Shown here: in pieces, positions 45,881-59,490 of the stretch
Numbering within the stretch: the stretch's first letter is position 1
How the letters are laid out: every line of letters begins with the position of its first letter
From: Kwoniella bestiolae CBS 10118
Lineage: Eukaryota > Basidiomycota > Tremellomycetes > Tremellales > Cryptococcaceae
Direction of reading: 5' to 3'
Length of the DNA stretch: 64,000 bases
Assembly: GCF_000512585.2 (NCBI RefSeq)
Contig: NC_089241.1
Coordinates: 3,986,001-4,050,000, forward strand
Notes under the pieces: model-generated
The model's input: the letters and a program-made list of their open reading frames with translations, nothing else
Told to the model about the DNA's origin: nothing
Databases searched by the model: none
Translations under genes and position numbers: made by a program

Positions 45881-48800
45881 ATGGCCTCACCCAACCCAGA
45901 CCTCCTTCAACCACCTCGACGCAACCTCAATCCCAACCCAGACCATCTCATCCCCCTCACCCCACACATCCGACCACCCTTCGCACATTACCACTCGTCA
46001 TCTACCCTACCTCCAACACCGCACACGCCCTACTCCCCAAGAGCACCTTCAACCTTTCCCGGATCGTCCTCCACCCGACTCCGTCCCTACCTATCTCTAT
46101 CACCTCGAATACTACTCACATTCTTCTCACCTTGCCTCCTGCCCATCATACTCACCATCGCTCACATGCTCCAAAACCGATCTTCCACCGCTGCCCTCGC
46201 TCAATCACTGAAAGAAAAGATGTTCGCTGCATGTGGTGGACTTGCTAAAGGTGCTGCGTCAATTCAGAAGATGCCTAGATATTTGGCTATGCAGACCAAC
46301 GAAGAGGTTGTCAGAGCCACTCAAGCTAGTATATTGGCTATTGGGAGTTTGTTGATGGATGCTGTTACTATTATTGAGGTGGTTGTAGAGTTCATCGTGG
46401 ATACGTATAGGAGCTTGTTGTTGTGTACTATTGAGCTGGTCGTTAGAAGTACTTTGGAGATATTGATCGCAGCAGTAGATACGGTAAGTTCAGACGGAAC
46501 ATCTATTTTGCTTCCATGTTAGAGGTTACCGAGCTGACCCCTCGTCTTCGCCTCCAGATCACCGACAGTGTCACCACAGCTTTGAACACGATACGAGAGG
46601 AGATACAAGAGGATATTGCAGGTGCGAACAATATCATCCAATCTGCTGTACGGGGCATCAACGTGAGTGGTACCCGTTTTACCTACACAGATGAGCCTCG
46701 CTGACCGGTCGGACCAACAGACCGTCACTTCCCTCGTCAACGTAAACCTATCTGTACCGGAATTCTCCATCCCCTCACTCGACTTTCTGGCCAATGTGAC
46801 TATTCCCACAGGCTTCGAAGATAGCTTGGTCAAGCTCAACGGATCACTTCCAACGATGATTGAGCTGAAAGACAAGATGGCCGATATCCTCAATACCCCC
46901 TTTGAAGCTTTGAAACAGGAGATCAACGAAACCCGTATCGAAATGGCAGCGAACTTCAACTCATCGATGCTACCTGTCCCTTCCCTCTCTCAACTTTCAA
47001 TGAACCATGCCAATGATCTGCAGAACGATCTATGTACAGATCTCGACACGTCGCTGATTGACGATACGGCCAAAGCCCTTCACAAGCTCTCGAACGTGGC
47101 TATTGGATTGATGTTCCTTCTGTTATTTGCCATCTGGGCCGCTCTGGCAATTTGGGAATGGAGGAAATGGCGTACGATGAAGAATGCTGTGGAAGCTGTT
47201 GAAGATGAGTGGAGGAGGGAGAACACCGTGGATGCTTGGAGGATGGTGTCGATCGTTGAGAATCCGATGTTGGAGAAGTACTCTGGTAGTATCCTAGGTA
47301 GGGTCACGAAGTCCAATAGGACAAGGACGAACCTAAGATGGTTTTGTGAGCTCAGACATCCCTGTTCAATTTTAGACAACTGAGCTGACTTATTGATATC
47401 ATTTTAGTATCATACCTAGGCCATCCAACATGTCTTGCCCTCCTGTTCATATCCCTCCTCGGCTTCCTCTCGATCCAATTCCAACTCGTCGCTCTCGATG
47501 CGCTCAAAGCGCATGCCAGGGAAAATTCAGATTCGACTGTAGCCGCTTCTACCACTTCGCTCACTACCAAACTCAACGCAGCAGCTATGCAATCGAGTCA
47601 GGAGTATGCCGATCAATACAACGCTGCTATAGCAGAGTATCAGCGAAAGATCGATGACGAGCTGTTCGGATCGTGGTTGAACACTACTGCTGTGACTTTG
47701 AATACCACCTTGGTAGGGTTTTACGATGGGATCGAACAAGGTAAGCTGAAACTTTGGTTATATTCTTCTGAATCATTAGCTTACATAGTGACTCTACGCC
47801 TTTAGTCCTCAACGATACATTTGGCGGCACGATCTTGTATAATCCCATAAACAACTTCATGTACTGCATCCTCGGGGCCAAGATCGATAATCTTGAAAAG
47901 GCGTTGACGTGGATATCCGAACACGCCCATATTGACTTACCAACCTTACCTTCCAACATCCTCATGCTCTCGAACGACTCGATGAACGAACTTGCCACGC
48001 CCATCGCGTCAGCTGCGGTAGGATCGGGATCATCAACAGATGGAGAAGAAGATGAAGGGATACTAGGCGATTTGATCAGGCATTTTGAAAGTGCCTTGAA
48101 AGCTGAGAGGACATTCTATGGAATCATGATTGGGATGTGGGGGTTCCTATTTCTAGTTGGATTGATCATCGTCATTTGGAATTCGGGTGGAAGGGATAGA
48201 TACTATTCTATCAGAGGAAGACCAACTCCACCGGATAACGATAATGGACCTTCATCAGCGGTGACTAAGTGGATGCCGTGGTTAAAAGACACTCATCCTA
48301 TTTACGATACCTACGCTGAAAAGCAATTCCGAGGAACGACACCTACCCCTACCACTGCCAACGCTACCGCCAATCCCAAAATCCCAGCTATCGTCGAACC
48401 TCGACAATCTACCAATCCAGGGGAGAAGAGCTTCTTCGAGTACCCCGACGAACATCGAGAAAATACCTTGAGACCGTTCGTTCCTCGAAAGGGTACATTC
48501 GGATCCACCATCTCATCACTCGCTGCGCCAGGTCAAGCATTCCTCAAAGTGGCAGGAAGGAAGGTATCCTCAACTTCCACGAATGGCCATGGCGATCCTG
48601 AAGAAAAGTTGGTGGAAAAGGGGATAAGTTCAGAGAAACACAATTCAACCTACTACGACTCCCAACCTCAACCTCAATCCGATTTCTTAAGAAAAGCAAG
48701 TAGGACCAACTCCCCCCAGCTTGGACAAACACTCTGGGTAGATAGGTTCTACGGAGCGATCGAAGGTGTCAAGTCGATCTTCCCTACGCGCGGACAACGG

Positions 48801-49535
48801 CATGGCGCAGCGTTGGGTAGGAGTGGGAGTCAGAGGACGGAGAATTCATTTGGGGCTAGTCAGGTGCCTACGGCCAGAACTCAGGGGAACGATTGGCCGT
48901 CGTACTACCATCATAACCACAATCATCCGCAGGAGGGAGAGGGAGAGGGAGAGCCGGAATGGACGATGGTCAATCCTCAATCTATCGGAAGAGCTCTAGC
49001 ACCCAGTGCGCTAGATGAGGATGTCGATGGGAGGTATCCCACAAATAAGATGATCTACCCTAGACCGATGTCTAGAGCACCCACCCTGAGTGAGGGTATG
49101 ATCTTACCTCCCACTCACCCCTTTCACCCTAATCCGTCAAATCCATTCGAAGATCGACCACCGAGTTTACCTCCTAAATCTAGCTATGGAGTCAACAACA
49201 ACAAACATGATTCAATAGATTATTTACAGTCTGAAGATGACCACGAGCAGAACCACGAGCACGAAGAGAGATTAATGAGTATCGTTTCGCCTTCAACTAC
49301 TACCTCCTCAGTCCAGAATTACATGATGAATGAACAGCCGAGAGTGGAAGCTGTCAACAGGGTCAAAGTAAATGACAATGAGCATGGGAAGGAGCAGCAG
49401 GAAAAGGGTCACGGGACTACAGCGTTGGCTGGGATATTGCAGGACTTGCAGGAGAAGCGGAGAAGACAAGTTGAGATGCCGACGCAACGAGGAAACGAGG
49501 GAGAGGTGTTTAGCGATAGTAGGAGGATTGTGTGA
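45881..49535 (+). CDS. PRM1: PRM1 plasma membrane fusion protein
   Basis: Five exons (45881-46483, 46558-46662, 46721-47345, 47408-47740, 47806-49535) give 1131 residues. Order: a Pro-rich cytosolic N-terminus, a first membrane segment (PCLLPIILTIAHML), an amphipathic ectodomain with NTIREEIQEDIAGANNI and many N-glycosylation sites, further segments around IGLMFLLLFAIWAALAIWEW and CLALLFISLLGFLSIQ, and a last one at GIMIGMWGFLFLVGLIIVIW. A long Ser/Pro/His-rich cytosolic tail follows. PRM1 promotes plasma membrane fusion during mating and is a conserved fungal multispanner. The tail is longer than in ascomycetes. Confidence 0.9.
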
Positions 49536-49820
49536 TTATTGCTCAGAGTAGTCTAGTATGTTCTATAGATGGTTTGTACGGTATGGTATAGTGAATGTAT
49601 GTTATTGGACATACAACACATCACGACTGAAGCCTAGCTCTAGCTGATTGAGGATTGCTCAAGCTGGGGCGTGAGCCAAGGAAACCATGGATGATGTAAT
49701 TGACTGTACGAAAATCATTAATGTTCATCAAGTTGATCATTTACTCTAATGCGTAATTATCAAGATCAAGAAGGAGACTACTGTGATCCAAGATACTCGT
49801 GTGTATGAACTTTTCGACAA

Positions 49821-49915
49821 GAATATGGGTGAAGTGGATACGAATATGCGTGAATATGAATATGTATACGAATGCGTGTGAATATGAGTATGAATGTGTA
49901 TGGATATACAAGTAT
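49821..49915. repeat. Degenerate GAATATG minisatellite
   Basis: GAATATG/GAATGTG words recur every 6-12 bp between the convergent 3' ends of PRM1 and the Ser-rich gene. Short frames in this stretch are repeat artefacts. Confidence 0.6.
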
Positions 49916-49970
49916 CGATATGGAGAAGAAATAGCAATAGTAATCACGAACGATCATCTGCCTCCTACTA

Positions 49971-52194
49971 CTACCTCCTCTTGAACCAACTCTTCAACTT
50001 CCCCCTCGTCTTCCTATCCATTCCCCCTCCTCCGCCTCCACCCTCATGTGACCCATCCGACCCGCCCGTCTGTGTCTGGCTGTTAACAATCTTGACCTCC
50101 TCAATCTCGCTCCCCCGTCTACTTCCCAACCCTATACTAGATGCTCGAGAAGATTCCACCGAGGGAGAAGAATCCAAATCAGGCGTGGAAGGTGATCCCC
50201 CACTCGCACTCGCAGCATCGTCCTGATCGTTATCTGGCAATTCGCCGTCACTCATCATTGGCGGTGTATGGCTGACATGTAATTTGGATCTTCTAGGTTT
50301 GCCACCAGAGGAAGAAGAGATAGGCATGGAAGCTGAGCGGGGTAATTTGCCTTTGTTGGGTGAAGAAGGTCTCGAGTGAGGGGGAGTACGTGCTTTGACC
50401 GAATCGTATGGGATCGAAGCTGGCGACGGCGATGATAGGTGTCGTTCTCTCTCTTGTTTGTATTGTGCGACTTTCGTACCGGACGAAGCAGGGTTCCTGG
50501 ATTCATTGATAAGTCCAGGCATGTTCAAGCACCCTGACCAGCCAGCCAGGAAAGCCCGGGGTTTACATCGTTCTTCCTCGTCCAAGACCTGGTAAGGACA
50601 CCTAAGACCACCAAACAAAAGTACCTGCGCTCCTGACACGTCCTCCTCCCCTCCGCCTTGTATGACAAAGGGCGATAACCAAGTTTGTGTCGTGACTACA
50701 CAACCGAATATCTCCCTGGGGCACCGGTATTGGAAGGTCGGTAAAAGCGATAAGAGGAAGGATTCAATGACGTTTGGTAAAGGTGAGGGCATGATTTTGG
50801 GTAAGACGTGAATTATGCTTATTGGCATCGTCCCCCTTTGTTTCGAAGAGGAAGAGGTGGAGAGGGATTTCGCAGTGAGAAGAGGGATGATACCGGTTGT
50901 GATTACGACTGATTGATGTAACATGTCTTGAAGGCTTCTTTCAGGTTTGAAATTCTTCATATCCGGTACGAAGTTGACTATAGCATCGAACAGATTATCC
51001 TTGGTACTCGACGAGGAGGTTGATGATGACCCGGGCATGGATGGGTTGATATCGGACGAATCTGAATTTCTACGTAATCCACCCAAGATGCTAAACGTTG
51101 ATAATCGATTCTTCGCTTTGGGTGTACTGTCGTTCGAGGAAGTATCGTACATCGATACCGCTCTTTGATGTTGCTGTTGCTGCGATTTATCATTTGAACT
51201 ACTATGTGTCGATTCCAACGAACTTCTATTAGAGGATGTGTTGCTCAATCCCACGAACTTCCTTTTGGGCGAGTTGGATGGGTTTGATCCGATCGAAGCG
51301 AATGATTCTGCTCTTGATCTAGCGAATATACTGGACTTTGCTCGGAACTGTTGAGCCAATGTTGTAGCTTGAGATAGCAGTACTGTCAAAGCGTGGGAGT
51401 CGGTATCGCCTGATTGTATGGATGGAGTGAATGGCTGGACCGTGGGGAAAATTTGTTGGTCTGGCGTGGATGACATCAGGTGTGAGGGGGAGAGAAGAGC
51501 TTCAATCTCTGGTATGGGTGTGTATGTTCCGACTAGCAGCAATGTATCTGAGAATGCTGGGTCGTACAATATCGGAGCTAATGAAGCTGGCGTAGGATCT
51601 GTGGTACACAATGATCAGCACGGTCATCCATATGGAATTGATGGCGATGGTGCTTTGTACATTGGTGATTGATCGGATCATAATTATTCCAAACATACCT
51701 CCTAAAACCAATATAACCCTTTGATCGTCTATCCAAGTCTCCGCGCCCTTCTGAGTTTCCAAAAGATCTATCACCCAATCTGCTCTTTTCGATCTTGATC
51801 TTTGTGATTCCCTCGATTTCCCCTTCTCAGATGAAGCAGAGGTATTGGTCGATGAGTGAGATCTCCTCATCTTCATCTCCAGCTCTTTATCCATCTCTCT
51901 CAAATCTCCCGTCGTATTCGATGATGATGAGGTTGAACTGGCTGTTCTTCTAGTTGATTTCTTCTGCTGCGGTACGTTGGTCGCTGGGGTTGGGACTGAG
52001 GAAGATGATGATGTCGATGGTTGATCGTGATCGTGACTATGATTCTCAGGGACGACAGCCAACGTCGATCCCCTCCTGCTCTTACTGCCGTTCATACTGT
52101 TATCGAATGCTGGTGCCCTTCTTGATGACTGCGCTTTGGCACTGAGGAAGCTATCTGAGATGGGTGTAGAAGCTATTTGGACTTGAGTTGACAT
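49971..52194 (-). CDS. Ser-rich protein of unknown function
   Basis: Two exons (51699-52194, 49971-51598) join in phase into 707 residues. No family is recognised. The N-terminal 150 residues are Ser/Thr/Arg-rich and disordered. A structured part then appears: ADWVIDLLETQKGAETWID, LAPILYDPAFSDTLLLVGTY, later FDAIVNFVPDMKNFKPERSL, TTGIIPLLT, PISIIHVLPKIMPSPLPNVI and RCPREIFGCVVTTQTWLSPF. The C-terminus is disordered, with Ser/Pro, acidic stretches, Gly6 and a basic WFKRR end. Ser-rich, basic context suggests phosphoregulation. The intron is 99 nt with a GTATGT donor and CACAG acceptor. Probably a basidiomycete-restricted cytosolic protein, but this is not tested. Confidence 0.75.
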
Positions 52195-54407
52195 GGTGGC
52201 GAAGGCGACGTCACAGGAGAAAGCGCCTTTGTGGGGATGTGTCGACTGCCTTTTAGGAGGGTACCGTGTGGTATTCTTCGCGGACCGGCCGGTAGGTACG
52301 GAAGGTCTGACGATAATGATTGCTATCAGTCTAACCTATTCTACTGGGTTATACCTTCGATGACGAGAAGAAAGGAGTAAGGCATGATCAAAGAAAAGAC
52401 TTTGGGAAGAGGAGAAAGGAGCTTTGGGAGTATAAAATGAAGAAGAATGGAAAGGACCAAGATGTGATTGTACTGTCAATCGGGTCACACAAGCCAATGG
52501 ATCAATCTCAATGAATCAATGTGCCAAGGGAGTTGTTTCAATCAGAGTAAGTTGCGCCGAGGGGATGGCTTGGCATGATCAATCCTCAGGTGAGGTGAGA
52601 CAGTGGACACGTTCAATGGGATGGATGGTGACATATTGGATATTTGATATACTATGAGTTGTGGTGACGCAATGCAATGCAACGCAAGGTGGAAAGGCCA
52701 AAAGAGAATGTTCCGATCATAGATAGAAGTGATGATGATGAGGGTGATAATGATGGAAATGATGCTCTGATCCTTTGATGGAAAACCCAACTCACTATCT
52801 CTGTTCTGGACACTTACTTTGCTTTGTCCTTTCTGCGCGATGATTGATGGTTTCACCCTCAGATATCTATATATCTTGGATGCGAGATGTTTCCCCCTCT
52901 ATGACGCAGGCGCGATTCGTGTGTCGAACCGATGTCCTGTATGTACTTGATTTTAGGCTGATTGTGTACTGAAAGTGATAACAAATGTTCCAGCAAAGGA
53001 AGAATGGAAGAATAGATAAGTCTATCAAAGTTGAAGTTGTGTGACTGTTAATCGATGACGGATGTCACACATATGAGGAGTTGGATAGATCGATGTATGT
53101 ACAGTATGATAATGGACATGCAGATCAGATGAAAACTGAGATGAGATATATTTAAACTTTTCAATCGTACTGAACTGTAGTGGTAGTACGTATGTATGAC
53201 ACTGCGGTAATGGTACAACTTGAAATTCCTTACGTGAGAGTCAAGTTAATCGCAGCGAGCGCAGCGTCTCCCATCGCTCATGGCACATCTCGGTCGATCT
53301 ATCTTATGATTATGTCTTCAGCCATGACAGGGTTATACGCCCATTCATGGGGGATCATCCTCTCCGCAGAGCACTATTACTGTACAGTACATCTCCTCAG
53401 AGGAAAGCACAACTTGTACTGCGCTGTATAAGGAAGCGAGGTCGGAGGATGCCAAGCGGAACGATACTGTCAGAGCAAGAAAGGCGTCAGGCGAGGTCGT
53501 GAGACCTTTTAGACTGAACCCTATCATCTGATACTTGCTCGTGTGCTTGACCTACAGAGGAAAGAAGGGAAAGAGGAGAAGGGGAAACGAAGCCTGCGCG
53601 TCATTGTACTTGTACTGTGTGTTCCTGGATTTAGGATAAAATACGAGTCAACGTAACTGAAGACGCAGCTCGGAGAAGAGTTTGTGGAATTTGGGATTTC
53701 CCAAAGTTAAGATATAAGACCAATCGATTTTGGATGCACCTATTAATCGCTTAACACTGGATCGCTTTATCTGATATGCACTGATAATCATCCCATCATG
53801 GTACAACTCTCAAATATGCCTTCAGTGAGGGTTCACTTACTGTTGCTTGTGATGCATTTCGTCGCCCAGGACACGATAAGCAGGTGGAATCGCCCTCGGT
53901 TAACCGAATTCCTTTACAACGAAGGTACGTTACTTATTACCCAAAATCTGTATGGAGGCTTGGAGGGATTCCCGATTTATTCATATACATCGCGACAATT
54001 ACGAGATCCATCCGGAGTTGCATCCTATTCGGCCCATGCAGTCGATTGTCAAAGGTCAGATTCACATCGTGGCTAGGTCTATGCCCGAACGGCGGATATA
54101 TATGGTGCTCACTGTGCGTCTGCTCTGGTCAGATCGACGTGATGCCTTCGCTCGTGTTTCATCATGCGATGATCACCTTGATATGTGGAATGCTGTCGAA
54201 TTGCTGTAACGTTGAGTAAGAGGAAGAATAAGAAGACTTCCAGCTGATTGCTGGACATTCGTTAATCGGCTGCACACGCAAAGCAAAGTACAGCGAATAT
54301 CAAGTAAAGCATCGAGCGAATCACCCAGAGACACCGCTTGAATATCTAACTGCATACTTCGTATCTACCTACCACTATCTTACAACATCTCCCTCTTGCT
54401 CCCGCTT
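52195..54407. other. Long intergenic region, no confident gene
   Basis: About 2.2 kb between the divergent-facing start of the Ser-rich gene and the 3' end of PRE7. It includes a 12-bp palindrome TACTGTACAGTA near 53379 and two similar short frames starting MVQL at about 53208 and 53798. Neither has visible splice or family support. Confidence 0.45.
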
Positions 54408-55885
54408 TTAATCCCTCTTCAACGCCTGTCTAACCAAGAACGTCCTCTCCCCCTGCCCTTCACCGAGGGTACCCAATTCCTCGATCTCCATCCCCTTCTG
54501 TAGTTTCCCTTCACCCAACAGATCGTCCGTCGTTCGATCCCTGGCCATCACAATGTATATCTCCATCCCATCTCCCACTTCGATATGTCTCTCCGTAGCC
54601 GAGGTGAAACTGTCCACTACTAATGATAGGACGGTGGCGAGGGGGAGATTTCCAGGTATGAATGGTTGAGATCCAGGTTCGGGCTGTTGGTTCTTAAAGT
54701 AGATTTGGTTGTCCAAGAAGGGTTGGATGAGGGATTGAGCGGCTCCGGCTGCTCGGCAGGCTTCTCGCTCGTACGAGCCGACGGGGTCGAAGGAGTAGAC
54801 TGCACCTGAACCTGTGGTGAGGAGTGTGTCAGCAGGGATGATTTGGGTAGTTGGAATATTGCGAGGTGTATGGAAGACAGAGTGATACGGAAAGAATTGT
54901 AACAGGTGTATCAATTAGGTAAGATCGGTTTCGGATGAGATGCAGATGTAATTTCACGAAGAGACATTTGTGTATAAAAGGCGAGATGATGGGCGAATAT
55001 CCACCATGACGTAGATAGAAGTATGATGATCACATTGAGGAAGCGCAAAGAAAAACCCAACTCACCATCCTCCTCAATACCACCAAGAATATTATACACG
55101 TAATAAGGGAAGAACCTCTTCCCATACAACATAGTCTGAATCATCCTTGCAATCGACTTGAGACCCATGGGCTTGTGATGAGCATGTTCGTACCACTACA
55201 AGCATCATTTTAAATCAGCTTTCCGCTCGATTGGCAGATTTCGAGCTGACTAGCTGATACAGTTGAACACAGAAGTTGAGATTTTCTGTCCAAAGGCTCG
55301 TATCGCTTAAGCCCCTTTATAGTAGGACGGAGCACCCACCTCTAATCTTTGTTTAACCCTCTTGACGAAGTTGTTTCCGTCCGCTGCGAATCCGTTGGTA
55401 GCTAATACGGCTTTGTCGGTGCTGTACCATACCAACACAACAAGATTAGCAAATGCACCAACAAATCCCAATGTTCACCTTCATATGCCGTCAAGCTGCG
55501 ATATGAGGAGATGTTGATTGTACCGAATGTGAAAGGCCACACTCACAGTTGCCATACCTTTCTAGCATACCTAGTCTGGATATTATACCCCTCCGATTGT
55601 CTAGTATCTCCCGCAATCACACTGAAATCTGTTCCTGCGATGGCGAGGATGGATCCACCGTTATCCGAGTATGGGTTGAATCGGCTGTGCAGTGTACATA
55701 CATCAGTTGACTGGACTATACCAACAACAGTAATGCAGAGAGGGCAGTTGGGAAGGGAAGGCAAGTGTCTGACATGGCAAGGGAAGGGGAGGGGAGAGGT
55801 GTAATCATGATTGAACTCACTGCTCTATAGGAGCTGCCGTTGGTTCTTGAGCATGAGCCATTGGCTGGTTGTGGTAGAGAGCCAT
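54408..55885 (-). CDS. PRE7: 20S proteasome beta-6 subunit
   Basis: Five exons (55821-55885, 55547-55684, 55340-55421, 55066-55201, 54408-54811) give 274 residues. Signature: EHRFNPYSDNGGSILAIAG at the mature N-terminal strand, DFSVIAGDTRQSEGYNI, TDKAVLATNGFAADGNNFVK, YYVYNILGGIEEDGSGAVYSFDP and YEREACRAAGAAQSLIQPFL. Beta-6 is a non-catalytic ring subunit: the residue before Gly at the processing site is Asn, not Thr. An N-terminal propeptide of about 22 residues is present. Mid-protein insertions (FKNQQPEPG)SQPF extend a loop. Confidence 0.95.
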
Positions 55886-56575
55886 TGTGTCTGGGTTTGT
55901 AATGTGGTGTAGTGCTTTTTGTTTTGAGTACTGTTGACTATAAAGAATTGAGGGGTCTTTGATGAGCGTAGGACGGTGTCAGTAGGAGAGAGGTGTCAAC
56001 GCGTAACCGTCATCATAGAGTGGTGAATGTGGATGTGGCATTTCAAGTATATCTACCTCCCATTTAAGGCAATGCTGTATCACGTGGTATCAGTGTGTTT
56101 GATAACCGGATAAGGTGAGACGTGATACAAGCATGTCGTAAGTGTTATGGTGTGTGTACTCAACTGTTGACTAGATGACCAAGGGGGTGTATCATTGTAT
56201 TGCCACCCGCTCAACCCGTTACAACAACGCTGATAACATCATCATTGCTATTCATCTCTTCTTACTCATACATTCAACATCACGTATATTCATACAAGCA
56301 TACATCTCATGTGAGTGAACCTACCCTACATCCATGATCATGAATATACGCACAAGAGACGGACGCTGACTCATGATTTATCAACCAACCTTACTTCCCC
56401 TTCCTCCGACACGCACGCGCCCCTTTCTCTCGCTCATCCATTTACAACAACATCCTCAACCCTGTCCTTCCTGATCTCGAACACTCTTCATACTTTATAC
56501 CTCATCAACGACCACAGAGCGATACCTAATACTTCCACTCGACCACATCTCAACTTACAATACCAATCAGTCAAC
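55886..56575. other. Divergent promoter region of PRE7 and ATG8
   Basis: About 0.7 kb between divergent starts. No gene supported; a Cys-free short frame near 56315 is leader sequence of ATG8. Confidence 0.5.
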
Positions 56576-57632
56576 ATGGTCAGAAGCAAGTTCAAGGACG
56601 AACACCCATTTGGTGAGTTACCTATGATCCGACCTTTCCACCATGTTCCTTGAAGTCCAGTCCATTCAAGGTGGAGTAGCTGACACATCCCTTCCTCTCC
56701 TTCATCTTACCACATACGACGACCCTGATCCCCTCGTACCATCTTCGGATTAACCCGTCTTAACAATCACCTACACCCTATTAACCCTTCTTGGCCTTCC
56801 CTTATTCGACCACTACAAAACCACGATATACACCCCTTAGACAAGCGAAAGGCTGAAGCCGAGAGGATCCGTCAAAAGTACAATGATAGAATCCCGGTGA
56901 GTAGGGCGTTACCTCATTCCTTTCATTCCATTTCTAGATGGTCTATCTTTTGTGATGGGGGGCAATCTGTCATCTCAGCCAATTATCCTCTTACATGTAC
57001 CTCCAATATGCAATCATCAGCCCGAGCACGGCAGCTGACCTGTGATATCCTATTCTGCCAGGTGATCTGCGAGAAAGCCGAGAAGAGTGATATCCCCACG
57101 ATCGACAAGAAGAAGTACCTCGTTCCATCTGTGAGCTAGCATGCCTACGAATTCCATCTGCAATGAGTAATAGCTTACGGGTCACATGTAGGATCTCACC
57201 GTCGGTCAATTCGTCTATGTTATCAGGTAAGCTTCGACTTGCATGTGTTTCATATAGCAGAAGAAAGCTTACGGAATGGTTTTCGGTATGGTAGAAAACG
57301 AATCAAGCTCGCACCCGAAAAGGCAATCTTCATCTTCGTAGATGACATTCTTCCTCCCACGGCTGCGTTGATGTCTGCGATCTACGATGAGCACAAGTAA
57401 GTCCTGATCGCTTCTTTATCTCATGCTTTCGAACTGCGTTGAAGTATTTTGAGCTGACTGTCATACATCTTCTTGGTTCATTAGGGACGAAGATGGTGAG
57501 CTACCTTGTCAAAAGTCAGGAAATTATCAAGCTAACAGTCACCTTTCCTTTCCAGGCTTCCTCTACGTCCTGTACGCCTCGGAGAACACGTTCGGTGACA
57601 TGGCTCAATACGAGGTCAAGGATGAGGAGTGA
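56576..57632 (+). CDS. ATG8: ATG8 autophagy ubiquitin-like protein
   Basis: Seven exons (56576-56612, 56841-56896, 57062-57130, 57192-57226, 57295-57396, 57485-57495, 57556-57632) give 128 residues. The protein is textbook Atg8: [80 protein letters not shown] and DEDGFLYVLYASENTFG. The Gly of TFG is the Atg4 cleavage and PE-conjugation site, followed by a 12-residue tail. Exon 6 is 11 nt. The first intron is long (228 nt). It acts in phagophore expansion and cargo selection. Confidence 0.97.
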
Positions 57633-58070
57633 GCGTGAACAGAGGATGGCGGGTGTTGGGCAGGGTTCAAGGGCAGAATGGTTGAAATGTCTGAGGAAAG
57701 AAAGAAAGATGTTGATGGAGATTCCCCACTCTCCATTTCATTTTGAATTTGTTCGTTATAACTTTATCTCGTCTAATGGTATGGTTATGGATATGGTTTT
57801 GTGTATGATTTGTATTATTCACCTCGAGATGTGATCAGAGTGAGAAGGTATGTGGGGTGTATTTGGCATCACGCGAGGATACAATCATCTTCTTTTTCGC
57901 TCAGCGGTAGGAGACTGCAGCAGGAAGTTGGGGGTTTAGTGGAAGTGAATCCCATGCACAGCTCTGCCAAATGAACGAGATCAAACGAATTCGCAGTGGG
58001 AGATTGATATGCTAACTTTGACTCTCAATGGTATATAAAATGCATATCACATGTATAATACAACAACCCT
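57633..58070. other. Convergent intergenic region between ATG8 and RPF2
   Basis: 3' flanks only; no gene supported. Confidence 0.5.
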
Positions 58071-59490
58071 CTACTCCTCATCATTATCCACCTGCATCTC
58101 CCCGTCCGAAGCAGCAGGTACCTTTCGTACTTTCAAACCCTTCATCTTCCTTCCTTGCATCTTACTTAAATCCTGCCTGTCCAAATGGAGCTTACCGACC
58201 TTATCTCCCATACTATCCGTCTCAATATTCTTCTTCTTCTTACCTAATCCACTCTCCACATCGCTCTTCGCCAATTTAGGCCTCTTCATTGACATCTTGA
58301 GCATCTCCTCATCTGCGTCCTGGACTCGTCTAAGTGAGAAATCTATACTCGGTCCCATCTCTGTTAGTTGGGTTTTGGGGATCTTACTTCCCGATGCCAA
58401 AAGTTTCACGGTGTATACTCTAAGATGGATCTTGGGTAGGTTCTTATCGTTTTCCAAATCTAGTCCCTCGGTTTGAGGGAGAGGACCAGCTGTGATGGAG
58501 ATGACGTGTTCCAATCCGCCAATTAGGGGGATCTCGGAGAGGGCATGACCGTTATAGAAATCTAGGAGGAAAGATTTGACGAGTTGGTATTTTGGGTGGG
58601 TGTCGAAGAGGTCCGAGTGGAAGACCATTAGTGGTCGGATACCTACTGAGGATTTTGGGGACTATCGATGGTAAAGAGAACAAAAAATATTAGCATTAGC
58701 CGGGATTTACCAGACTATCAGGAGCAGGAAAGAGACTCGAAGGTGATCCAATTGATATCGATGATATATGATCCGGCTCAGACTGATGGTTACTCCAGCT
58801 CATACACAAGCTACCATGCCGTACTCACATCAAATTCCCCCATAGACTTGAACCCCTCCACACCCAACTCCATCATATCCAATACCCTCCCGTCGAACAT
58901 CCGTGTGAATACAAGATTATGGGGCCGCTTCTTACTGTGTAGACCGGTAACAAATAAACTCGCGTCGTTCTTGTTGGCGAAGAATTCGAGGGAAGAGGTA
59001 TCTTCGAAGGGGTGGATATCGTTTTTACGAGAGAAATTTATGGCGTGTGGTTGTTTGAGGGCGTACTGTGATCATTCAATACAGGACAAATTGGTTGTGT
59101 TAGCTTGTATGATTCCCTCTGTCGAGAAGAGATATACATAATGTACGTCTCATACGTTGGAGTTCAAGATAGAAATTGTCCTCCCTCCACTATTCACCAG
59201 TTATGTCTCCTCGAACACCGCTCGAACAGAGATAGACTGTAAACTAAACCCACCAGATCCTTCATCACATTCCTCACAATCTCACTCGTACTCTGCCCTC
59301 TAACGAAGATCGCAGTCTTCTCATTCTCCACCACCTGGGGTTCTCTCGCGGCCAGTGCTCGTTTTACTCTGGCATTTTTAGGTTTTCTGTGATACATTAC
59401 ACCAGTCGAAGCAAGTCAGCTGTTCTATTCCCTTGTCTGTAAATGTCTCTGGAGCACGGATCACACTCACATGGTACGAAGCATTGACAT
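58071..59490 (-). CDS. RPF2: RPF2 Brix-domain ribosome biogenesis factor
   Basis: Four exons (59471-59490, 59254-59386, 58829-59065, 58071-58661) give 326 residues. Start MSMLRTIKPKNARVKRAL, then EKTAIFVRGQSTSEIVRNVM, DIHPFEDTSSLEFFANKNDA, HSKKRPHNLVFTRMFDGRVL and GPSIDFSLRRVQDADEEMLK show the Brix fold in order. The C-terminus is Lys-rich. RPF2 with RRS1 recruits the 5S RNP to pre-60S particles in the nucleolus. The first exon is only 20 nt, supported by the invariant KPKNAR motif straddling the splice. Confidence 0.93.

Noticed and set aside
49746..49984. Tyr/His/Ile-rich small frames on both strands
   Set aside because: They arise from the GAATATG repeat between converging genes.
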